NCBI RefSeq assembly: GCF_018873765.1
Contig: NC_057924.1
Span: forward strand, 7,502,001 to 7,566,000
Length of the DNA stretch: 64,000 nt
Source: Telopea speciosissima
Lineage: Eukaryota; Streptophyta; Magnoliopsida; Proteales; Proteaceae
Reading direction: 5' to 3'
Shown: positions 43,030 through 53,500 of the stretch, piece by piece
Layout of the letters: every line of letters begins with the position of its first letter
Numbering within the stretch: the stretch's first letter is position 1
Notes under the pieces: generated by a model
What the model was told of the DNA's origin: nothing
What the model saw: only the letters and a program-made list of their open reading frames with translations
Databases searched by the model: none
Program-made: the position numbers and the translations under genes

Positions 43030-43560
43030 TTATTCTAGTTTTGTTTTGTTTTTGTTTTTGTTTGTGCTTAAAATATATTCAAAATAGCACGGAATTTCCC
43101 CCTCCCCAAAAAAAAAGAGAAAAGGAAAGAATAGGAAAACAAAACACATGAAAAGAGTTCCACAATCAAAACAACGGCCTATCCATACAACTGAATCAAG
43201 CTGGAAAGGAAATTTGAAGAGGACACATGGATAGAGCCAGTCCAAAACAGCCAGACCCGTGATTTTTCTTGGTAAAATCGGCAGTAAGCTAGGTTTCAAG
43301 ATTCTTCATTAATAGTGCCACTTCCTCCCTCAATTCATGTGACCTTGTGATTGTGATGGATGCTCAATGTAGATCGAGGTTTCGGGTGTTTCCCCCCCCC
43401 CCCCCCCCCCATACTGCTTGTTTGCTTTCTTGGTATTTTTGTTTCCCTGTCAAATTGCCGATGATGGGGATTTAATCTCGCATTTCTTTTAGTTGTGTTT
43501 GGCTCTTAGCCAGTTGATTTTTGTACACTCTTAATTTCTTATGAGAAAGGAAAAAAGGGA
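43030..43560. mobile_element. LINE 3' fragments and a C homopolymer
   Basis: 43030-43200 on the minus strand resembles a LINE 3' UTR (also at 12560-12640). 43300-43560 on the + strand contains M-D-A-Q-C-R-S-R-F-R-V-F, the C terminus of a LINE RNase H, then a 3' UTR. A run of more than 20 C at 43391-43411 may be a sequencing-difficult site. Confidence 0.45.
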
Positions 43561-43664
43561 AATACTAAGCAGAACCTCTGATATCCACATTCATGCATGC
43601 AGGGATCATATTAAGTACATATGAAGCTTTGTATTGAAGTTCCGTCTCCATTTGATTTCCACAG

Positions 43665-43757
43665 AATCTCAGTGGAAAGTTTATGTAAGAGACTTTTCAG
43701 CCTTTGCAACATTCCATAGAGAAAACGGCAATGGAATTTGAAGCACTGACCACCCAG
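43665..43757 (+). pseudogene. Orphan exon-like fragment (unit C copy)
   Basis: Counterpart of 15793-15884 with one extra T (93 nt), so the two copies read different frames after the first third. Acceptor and donor are intact in both. Parent gene unknown. Confidence 0.35.
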
Positions 43758-43939
43758 GTATTTTGCAATAAAAGTTGTTCATTTTACTTTTTTTCCAGAT
43801 ATATGGTAATCATTTCTTCTACTTCTCCTTGATCATCACAAAATAATTGCTTTGTTTGATCATAATTAAAATTTTCAAATAATTTTTATAAGAAAAGTGA
43901 TGCCCTCACAGAATCCATGAGAAACCCCAAAAAAAAAGA

Positions 43940-44113
43940 GCGATTGGGCTCTTCTCCTTGGAGGGCATCGCCCAATGATTGTCCAATGAGGCATTTGACA
44001 GCTGAGCTGGGCCGCACACATCCCGGTGTGTGCCTAGTCAGCCATCGGGATGTGTGTGACACAGCCCAACCGTGGGATGCCTCATTGGGCACTCATTGGG
44101 CAATGCTCTCTAA
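43940..44113. mobile_element. Foldback MITE (family H4)
   Basis: The GATTGGGCTCTTCTCCTTGG-type left arm pairs with the right arm near 44095-44113. The CCAATGAGGCAT and ATGCCTCATTGG arms are perfect. Absent from unit B. Confidence 0.7.
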
Positions 44114-44267
44114 GAAAACGAGCTGAAACCCAAAAAAAATGGTAAAACAGTCTAATAACATGTCAAGAAAATAATTTTAATTTTCCATCATCCTTAATTG
44201 TATTCCTAGGATACCTTTTAATAAGTAGATTATATGGCTATACTTCGACTATCTGGCAGTCCTTAGG

Positions 44268-44456
44268 ATTTTAATCCTCTCCAATTCTCTAAAGTGTGCA
44301 GTGTGGCAGTTTGGGGTGGAGATGTTGACACTTGGCAAGTCGGACATCCAAGTGTCGAACTCGGCACCGTTGGATGTCCAAATTGCCATGTGTTGACATT
44401 TCCAGCCCGAACTACCGCATTACACACTCTTAGGGAATTGGAGAAGATTATTTCCG
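44268..44456. mobile_element. Foldback MITE
   Basis: CCAATTCTCTAAAGTGTGCAGTG on the left pairs with the right end near 44420-44441. GGACATCCAAGTG/CGTTGGATGTCC pair at the centre. Absent from unit B. Confidence 0.65.
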
Positions 44457-44853
44457 TAGTCATTATTCGATCCTTGACTGGTGAGATCTTAGAACCACCA
44501 ACAGAAATCTCCACATGGTTCTGATCAATGAAATGATATCAAATGCATGCAATAGAGTTTTGTGCTCTATTTTATATAAGTTAGCAGAGATAAGAATGTG
44601 CCGGCTCATAATATTGCAAAATTGGGCCCTTTCTTTCTTTTCCCCGGCTGGGTTGTGTCAGTCTTCTGTTCATGAGGACTTCTTACCCATTGTAACTCCT
44701 TTGCTGGCCTCTGAGGCATAATAAACTTTGGAAAAAGTTTTCCCTTTGATTTGTACAAAAAATATACATGGGCATATTCAGGGTAACAAGCAATCTTAGA
44801 GGCCAAAAAAAGTTTTTCCTCTACCGGTTTGTTGAAAGTGCAGTAATTTTTTT

Positions 44854-44990
44854 GGGAGAAAGTTCTCTATGCTGGGGATGCAGGCTGCGCCCAGACACAA
44901 GGGGGTGGGCGCAATAACCACCCAGCACCCTAAGTGGCAGGCTCATGTGTCTGAGCGTAGCCTACGTTGTAGCACAGAGAACATGAGCCC
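44854..44990. mobile_element. Foldback MITE (family H2)
   Basis: GGGAGAAAGTTCTCTATGC pairs with the AGCACAGAGAACATGAGCCC right end. Absent from unit B, so inserted after the B/C split. Confidence 0.7.
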
Positions 44991-45106
44991 AATTTTTTTT
45001 ATTACATATTGAAGTTGGTGAGTTATGAACAACTTCAATATATGGACAGTTGTGTCTAGAAAGAAGAGTACAACGGAAAGATAGTCAAGCTAGGTTCAAA
45101 TGTGTT

Positions 45107-45274
45107 GGGGTCGTCTACTGTCGAGCTGTCCCTACTGTTGTGTGAGCCCCAGACACAGCGAGGTGGTGAAAAGACTGCCCTACCCTTGCCCGAGCGCCTT
45201 GTCCAAGCGGTCTTTACTGTTTTGCTGTGTCTATGGCGCACGGCAGTAGGGGCAGCTTGAAGTAGATCATCCGG
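45107..45274. mobile_element. Foldback MITE (family H1), unit C copy
   Basis: Orthologue of 16258-16434. The right arm has lost part of the GGGGTAAGGC block. Confidence 0.6.
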
Positions 45275-45519
45275 ATCCAGCTTCAGATGCACTGAAGTAA
45301 TTTTTGTTGAAAGTGAAGTTACTTTTTTACTATATTGAAGTTGGTGAGGTATGAAAAACTCTTTTTTTGTTTTTGTTTTTGTTTTTTGGTAAACAAGGTA
45401 TGAAAAACTTCAATATATGGAAAGTTGTGCTTTGAAAGAAGAGTTCAAAGGACAAATAGTCAGGGCTTCAGATACACTAAAGTAATTTTTGTTTTTTTAA
45501 GTAAATTGATTATTAGACA

Positions 45520-46790
45520 AAACATTTTGGCATCACAAACACTAGCAATGAAAATACAAAGAAAAGACATGATTATGGTTAAGAGGATTCTCGACTAAAA
45601 TCTTTTGATTAAGATTGGGAAGACTGTGAAAATGAGTGGGGTATGGCTAGGGTGGTGAGTTTGCTTCTTCATTCAACATACTTCATGTTATTTGAATCAC
45701 AGAGAACAGCCCATCTAGTGTAGAATTGCTAAGAGACACCACCAGTGTCTCCCAACTATTAGAAAACGAACTGAGAAGTAATAAGGCTTGTAACTCATCT
45801 TCAAACACCATCTTCATGGAGGACAAGTGATTCACAATACTTTGTGTCTCGTTCAAATGTTTTGTAACTTAGCTTCCTTCTCTGTACTTCAAGTTCACAA
45901 GTTTCTTATCAAGAAAACTTCGTTCCTAGTAGTCTTTTCTTTTGTACAACCCTTCTAATTTCTTCCATAGCGAACGCGATGACATCTTTGTGGATACGTG
46001 ATGAAAACGGTATCATCCAAAAATTGACGAATTAAACCAACGGTTTTTTGATCCATGGTCTTCCATTCGACATCAGTCATCTTTTCATGTTTTGTCGTAT
46101 CACCCTCTGCGGGTGCATACAAATCCTTGCAATATAACAAATCTTTCATCTTCGCTTTTTATATCATCCAGTTGCTTCCTTTCAAGCTGATCATCCGTGT
46201 TGTGGTATTTCCCTCCATCTTTTATATAAAATTCAAGAACCTCTCTCTGATACCACTTCTTGGGAAAAATAACCCTTTAACACATATGTACAAGTTAACG
46301 GAGATTCACAGCGATAACCAAATATGTATAAAGTAATAACACACCCAAACAAATCAACCCAACCACAAAAGCAGACACCAATTTTAATATGGAAAACCCT
46401 TACAAGATGAAAGGGACAAACCACGAAACCTCGTTCAGATAAAACTTCCACTATGAAATAATAATGAGATTACAATATTCCTTTCTAGATAAACTAGAGG
46501 CAACCAACTATCAAGAGAAATAACCTACCCTTGGATATCAAAATATCTCACCAATTAATAAGATGTTCACAAGAACAATAGCACTCTCATCTCAATACTG
46601 GCAATAACAAAAATAGAAAGAATCGACAACTTTCATCACATTCTCATGCCATCAGGTACATCACAATTTGTGTACGAGGAACAATAGGGTTCAAAATACT
46701 ATTTTATTTTGTTGTTGTTAGTATTCTCACGAAAAACTCGACTTTGGAAACCAGAGACTGAAAGAGACAATGAGAGGCATGTTCTCAATT
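45520..46790 (-). mobile_element. Truncated copia element: LTR-like segment and gag relic (unit C)
   Basis: Same insertion as 16620-17880. The primer-binding site is near 46247-46254. On the minus strand gag reads M-K-D-L-L-Y-C-K-D-L-Y-A-P and M-T-D-V-E-W-K-T-M-D-Q-K (45955-46149), less damaged than in unit B. Pol is absent. Confidence 0.6.
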
Positions 46791-46819
46791 CACCACCTTT
46801 TTTTTTCCTTCTATATAAT

Positions 46820-47250
46820 CTTTTTTTTTTATCCCAAATATTCCATGGGATCCGGGCTGGTCCCTAAAATTTTATTAAAATCAAACTCCGCAAAAAAAGA
46901 ATGAATAAATGGGGGGACATTCCACTCCAATGATGCCTCACTCCCATATATACAAAGGCCCCATGAAAAACCTAAGCTAATATCTCAAAACTGTAAGCTC
47001 AATAGTTTCCTCTCTAGCAATACGCCGAAGCTCCATGGGAAGATCTACTTCAGAACTAAACAGAGTGCTAGATACCGAATTGCACGTATAATTTGCCAAC
47101 CTCTCTATAAGTAAACGAAATCATCGATTGAAACGCGTCAACTAAAATTAAAATTTTGAGAAACCAATACCACCCTTTTCAAATATCGCACCTTCTTTTA
47201 AGAATACCTTGCACAGCCGTGGTAGAATCCGAGTTTACATGGAAATCCCG
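46820..47250 (-). mobile_element. LINE RNase H fragment (unit C copy)
   Basis: Orthologue of 17930-18440, with more deletions. It ends just before the promoter hairpin of copy C. Confidence 0.55.
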
Positions 47251-47269
47251 AAAACCCACGACGAATCTT

Positions 47270-47368
47270 CACGTACGTGAGCGTACGTGAACGATTCACG
47301 GCCGTTCAGATGGAATCCAATCTGTGAGAATATTCCATCTGAACAACTGTGAGTCGTTCACATACGGG
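47270..47368. mobile_element. Foldback element in the copy C promoter
   Basis: The CGTACGTGAACGATTCACGGCC left arm pairs loosely with GTGAGTCGTTCACATACGGGCC. TTCAGATGGAAT pairs with ATTCCATCTGAA. It lies 139-237 bp upstream of the ATG. Copy B has unrelated sequence with TTTATATAAT at this place. Confidence 0.6.
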
Positions 47369-47506
47369 CCCTCTCTCCACGTGAGGCCACGTGAGAAGGT
47401 ACCCAACATGTTTTTCCCATACTCTCTCTATATTCATTTTTAGTAGCTTTGTACTTCAAAGCTTTCTAATAAGGGAAATTCATACGATCACCAGCTGCCA
47501 CTAAAC
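47369..47506 (+). promoter_or_regulatory. Core promoter and 5' UTR region of GA2ox copy C
   Basis: GCCCTCTCTCCACGTGAGGC holds a CACGTG G-box at 47379-47384 and the same CACGTG recurs at 47389-47394. Both are shared with copy B (18472-18490). CTCTCTATATTCATTT (near 47424) is a weak TATA candidate. The 36 bp before the ATG are shared with copy B but absent from copy A. Confidence 0.5.
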
Positions 47507-50500
47507 ATGGACTCAGAACCTCCGTTTGAAGAGGCTTACAAGTCCCTCTTGGTCATGGAGGAGAACTCTAAAGAAGTAAAACTCATGAGCAATGTAGTTG
47601 AAGAGGAGTGCCAGCTCCCTGTAATCGATCTCAGCCCTTTACATGGAAGTAGTGAAGCTGAGAAAGAAGAGTGTAAGAGAGAGATAGTTAGGGCTTCAGT
47701 AGAGTGGGGTTTCTTTCAAGCTGTGAACCATGGAATATCTCAGGAGGTTCTGAAGAGGATGCGGCGAGAGCAGGTGAAGTTATTCCGGCAGCCGTTCAAG
47801 AAGAAGACCGGCATTGGCAGCGGAGGGAAGGTTTCAGGTGTACCGGGAGGTAGCTACCTGTGGGGGACTCCAACGGCAACATGTTTGAAACAGTTCTCTT
47901 GGACTGAGGCTTTCCATATCCCTCTTGCTGATGTTTCCAAGTCTGTTAACACCAACACTACTCTCAGGTACGTACACATTCTACTTATTCTTTTTATTTT
48001 CCCAAACTGATTTGATGTGGACCATGGGATTAAAAAAATCCCTGTTCTATTTTTATTAGAAATATATGATTATCACATTGGACAATTTTCTTGTATATAT
48101 ACATTTAAAAAAGAAAGAGGATTGCCCTGTGGACTGTGGATCTGGCTCCTCTTTAGGGAGCCTAGCGCCCAAGGAGTGCCCAGGGGGGACATCCAAGTGT
48201 TGGGCTATGCCGCACACATTCTGTTGCACGTCCAATTAACCATCAGGATATGTGCGGCACAGTCCAATGGCTGGATGCTCCCTTGAGCTCTAGGCTCCCT
48301 GGAGAGGAGCTCAATCCGTGGAGTGGTGAGTTTTACAAAGGGGGTGAATATATGTAAACATTTTTTTTTGAATGTGTAACAAAATGTCTTCAACAAAACC
48401 CATCCATATAAAGGGGGATGCCTCATAGATTAGGAGGCAAAGAAAAAAGGGGATTGGGAGAGGGGGGGGGGAGAAGGAGAGAAAAATATACAAAAGAAGA
48501 CCCAAAGAAGAACCTCTAACCGGTTCCAAGACAGGGCAATATGATTATCCCCAAGAAATGATGACCTCTTTGATTTGTCTATGCCCCAATCCTCCTTCCT
48601 AAACCTATTGGTATGTAAAAATTTGTTATTATATGTACCCTTCCACAAGAAAGTCATCAAAGACTCTGATTTCTATACAGTGGCTTGAGGAAGTTGAAAA
48701 CCCTTGACCAAAATATGTATGAGCTCTACATAGCTGATCTAGGTAGTTCGAAACACCCAACATAGGAGAGAAGTTTGTCTTTCCAAAGTTGAAGTTTCTT
48801 TCTAAGACAGTCTAATAGGGGTGTGAGATGGTTAGACAGTCTGGCCAAGATAAGGAGAAGGTCCTAGTTTGAGGAAAAGGAAAGATTGAGGGCTATTTTT
48901 GGTTTCGGGGATCAAGGATTTATGTCTAATAACCTAAAGCCCCAATAAGATAATGATATATTAATCACCTCTTATAATATGTGGAACTAACTATCTATGT
49001 TGGATGGTATGAATCGACATTCATAAATTATGTTGTCATTGTGCTAATATTTTTCATTTTCATGACATATGAAATTTTTTAGCTTTATAATCAATCATAT
49101 GGCTTACTATACTATCATTTTCTCTAATATTTTTGACCACATGAAATTTTTGGAAAAAAAATAGATTTTTTTTTTGGAAATTTGAAATATTTCATTTTGT
49201 TAAAAAAAATTATTAACTTTATTTTGAAAATCCTTTTTTTTAATCTTTGACTTAAATTTTTTTTGGAAGTAAGACAATGGGCAATCAAAAGAGTGTTACA
49301 ACTTCTCACTTTACCACCTTGGTGACAACAAGATACACCCAATAAATATTCATACATAGGAATATGATAAAATGCAGAATAATATTAAAATCTTAGAACA
49401 AAACTATGCATAAAATTACAGATGAAGAATAAATTTTCAAATGCATGTATTATTATTTTTCACAAAAAAAATGCATGTATTAATTATTTGATGATAATAT
49501 GCAAAAAAATTTCAACCAACCCTATTAATGTAAGGAATATTCGTAACTTATTCTAAGAAAAAAAAATTCAAAACAAAATAATTGACTTTGAGGAGAGAGA
49601 TAGACACAATAAACAATCATTGCACCATCATGATTTTTATCTTATTATGTTTTTCTTTTCTTGGCATCCAAACTAAAAGGACTGGAGCATGAAATATTAT
49701 TAAACGTGGGATATGATTTGGATTCACTATCATACTCATTCATCTGTCCTCAATTATTTAATTTGACTCTAGGCTTTTTGTTGGGGTTTGTAAGGGCATT
49801 GGATGTGAAGTAATTGCTTTAATGAATAGATTCGAAATAAAAATAAGGAGAAATGATTTATGTGGAGACACGTGGCCCCTATACCAGTATCACTAATCTT
49901 TAAAATTGATACGATATTGATACAGTATTAGCACGGATCAACCGTATTAGACAAGTTTCCCTTGGGTTTCTTTAAAAAATATGTTTTTTTTTACTATTTT
50001 TCCCCTTATCCATACTATTTCATCGATACAGTATCAACCAGGTTTGGGTTTCAATTACCTTCAAAACCGTGCAATATCGACCGATACCTCAAACCATGGC
50101 CCAAAATGCCCACCCAGTTGATGATACTTCCATGTGTGATCCCATTGGTCCCATGCACGTGCAAGGCCACATTCTCTTACAGGTAACTCTTCCCTCAAAC
50201 ATGAGGGCTCCTGATTCTGATAGACTGTTTTGTCTTATTCGATTCTTAGTTCTAAACCATTTTAGGAAGAGTGGAAGACATGGTACCCTTTCACAAAGTG
50301 CTGTCATGTCATTTCACTATTCTTTTCACTAATGATTTGAAAAGTCTCGTGGCCTCCGAACCTGTTGGTTCCTTTTTAAGCCCCTACATGGCTCCATAAC
50401 CTTACCAATTATTGGAAGAAAAGACATTAAAGACGACAACGAAACACTTTGTGGGTTCCATATCGCTAGCATTGATGCTCCTAACTCCCGCCCCCAGCTT

Positions 50501-53500
50501 TACAGGGAAGGAGTGCTTGTCTTGTTCCTTACATGAGCAAAGATCCTTTGAGCGTACAACGTTTGGATTGTCTGTGATGGATTCAAAAGCTTTATGATTG
50601 TGTTTGATGAGTGGTAGGACGCAAGTGTCTTAATGGCTCGGGCTTAGTTGGATTTGGATTCTCTCAAAATGTGGGGGTGGCTGGGATCTCCCTCATCTGA
50701 CACGTGTGTTAGAGAGATTCAAAGGCTGATCTCTCCGAATCTGGCTCAGCTCCTCATACGAATAACAAGAAATTGCTCGTTATATGCTCGATAGTTATTG
50801 AGGTAATAATCTCACATCGGTATCGGTTGTAGGTGCTCCAACTATTGAGTATAAGTATCACAAGAGGTCTTTCCATTTTGAAACAATTGTTTTTAAGATG
50901 GAAGCTTAATATGACATTAAAGTGGGTACATTGGACCTTTGTTGATGATGAACTCTGCTCCACTCACGAAGACAATGCCCAAAAGAGTCCTGCACGTAAA
51001 GGGAAATATTGAGGCTTTGGCAATTCAGAAGACGGTGTCTATTTACAGTTGTAATCCAGAAGCCAGCAAAGAAATCACTTCTAATATGGCCAATTTTATT
51101 TGAATTTCACTGGGTTTGGTCCTTTTCTAAATAGGTACGGTGCATAGTAAAGAGTAGGACTAAGGTGAGCGGTTGCATGTTTAGCCTTAATTGAAAAACC
51201 CATTTGTGAGAGAGGATGAATGGAAGATTTGTGAAAATGAAAGTAAGATCAAAAGGCCAAACAACCCACTGGAGATTTTCAGCGGACTAAAAATAGGGGT
51301 TGTGGATACCCCTCCTGTCTCCAAAATAAAAAATAAAAAAAAATAGGGGTTGCAAGGATGGGCTAGGGCAGTGGTGTTCTAAGAAGAAGAAGAGGAGAAA
51401 GAAGCGAGTTGAATACTAAAAGCAAAAAAAAACAAATACTGACAAACTTACTCACCGTAAGACTCAGTATTCCGTTTTATGAAGAACACGTGGCGACTAA
51501 CAAGCACACAAGGAGGGACTTGTTGTAAGGGTGTCAAAACCTAGCCCGAACTATTAAGATAGACCAAAATCGATCGAAAAAACCTGGATCGATTGCAAAT
51601 CAAAGCTTTTTGCAATCCACCACTACTGATTTCCTTCGTCACCATGAGAATAACTCCTCAATCGAAGGCAAACTAGCTCATCAATGTTTAAAAAAAAAAA
51701 ACAGACAACATCTCTGGCATAATCCAAAAATAAATGATAAAAGGATTCAGTATTACTACAGCATAGTTCGCATCTGGAAGCCAATGTTATAGATCGCCTA
51801 AATATCATATCATCAATCGGAAAACAACCATGTACTAGCTTCCATCCAAATATAAACGTCTGAGGAAACAATCATTTTTACCACATCAGCCGTGATCAGC
51901 CAGCCTTGTATATTGTTCGTAACGTGTAACATTTCTCAGAATAATTACCACCTCCAAAAACAAGTGAAAAGATGGGAAATGAAAACCATGAAAGAATACA
52001 GCCCGAGCTATTAATGGGTTCTACTCATCAAAGACAAAAATATGGTCTTTCAATCCATCATAGATAATCCAAACGTTGTACGCTTAAAGTGTCTTACTTC
52101 ATGCAAGGACAAGACAACAAGGTTTCAGGGAATGGATCATCAGCTCGCTAGGCTGTTACCTATATGGTGGAGCCCATCAATTGTTGTCCTCTTTCATGAG
52201 AGTTTGGTTTTCACATGAGAGCTAATCATGAATAATTATCACCTTCAATTCGCAGGCATTTCTAATTCCTTCAATTCCTCTAAAAGGGGGGAGTGGATCC
52301 TACCTTGAGTAGTGTTTTTGGGTAAGAGTAAGGTGATCATTTTCACCCTATATGAGGAATTGAAGGAATTAGAGAGAACAACAAATTGGAGGGGATAACA
52401 ATTCAGTTAATCATACTCCTTGTGAGGCTGTTGCTGTCTTTCTCTCACTGTTCTCTTCTTGTAATTGGAAATGTTTATGGTGCCTAACTAGCTTGTAGGG
52501 GCTTAAAAAGGAAGCAACAGGTTCGGAGGTCACGAAACTTTAAATCTTTTCCATTGGCTTTATTTCAATAGTTTTTTTCTTTCTCTCCCTTTTGTATAAT
52601 GTGTCTTTAGTTTAAAAGGAAAGTTGATAACTTATATTTTTAGAATTCATGAATGTGTTATATGAGTTCTATTGTGAGTTTGAGGTCTTCTAGTAGTTAG
52701 TGAATCACACACACTTGGGTGATGAGTCCCTAAAGAACCCCAGAGTTAAGCGGTCATCTCTGACCCATTGAGTTAATTAATACTTTCTGGCCTTTGTTAT
52801 CTTTTATCTTCTTTTACATATTGAATGGAAAATAACTCACTGCTTCAGAGAGGCTAACCTAGTGGTGGACTTCTTAGTTAGATCGGCAACCAGACTGATG
52901 GACTCATCGATCTACTAGTATCTCTTTGCCTCTTTCTATCCAAGAAGAGTTTGTTATTGACACTCAGAGTAGACCAAGATTTAGATTCATCTCTCGATAA
53001 TATTTTCCTTTTAGTATAACCTGATCGTCCTTGTCCTTGATAACATTGCTGAAGGTGACAATTTTTCTTGGGTTTTTTTTTTCAAATGTTTTGAACTCTT
53101 TGACTTCCTCTTTGTATTTTTTTTCTTATTCTTTCTTTAATACAAATGATTTTTTAGCGAAAAAAAAAAAAGTCTCTTTTGACATGCACTGATTTTGTAG
53201 TAAAGTAAATTCTCATTCTTACGGTGAGAAAGTTGTGAAATTTATCCGAAATCAAGAAGCAAACTTGATGATAGAGGAAGTTGCAGAGTATTGCATCGCC
53301 GTTTCAATAGATGGGAGAAAACCTCTAGTTTTCAACGAAGCGCAATAGAAGGATTACCCACATTAATATGGCGTCTTGGAAAAATTATATTCGTTTAAAC
53401 TCGAGGGCGAGTTATTTTGAAGTGGGGGAAAATGATGCAGCCATGATATCATTAGCCATTAATGCTCCCATGAAATCACAAGCATTTAATGTCTACTCTA

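Larger units (their letters stand above)
50282..52575. mobile_element. DNA element with terminal inverted repeats of more than 300 bp (Mutator-like?)
   Basis: The left arm (50282-50640) and the right arm (52025-52575, read in reverse) align in several blocks: CTCGTGGCCTCCGAACCTGTTG, CCTTTTTAAGCCCCTACA and GCGTACAACGTTTGGATT regions. The left end starts GGTACCCTTTCACAAAGTG. Very long inverted repeats fit Mutator-like elements, but no transposase and no 9-bp duplication are visible. The interior carries a LINE relic and a SINE fragment. Relatives: B2 (31802-41150), B (22300-22550) and A (5990-6482). Confidence 0.55.
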
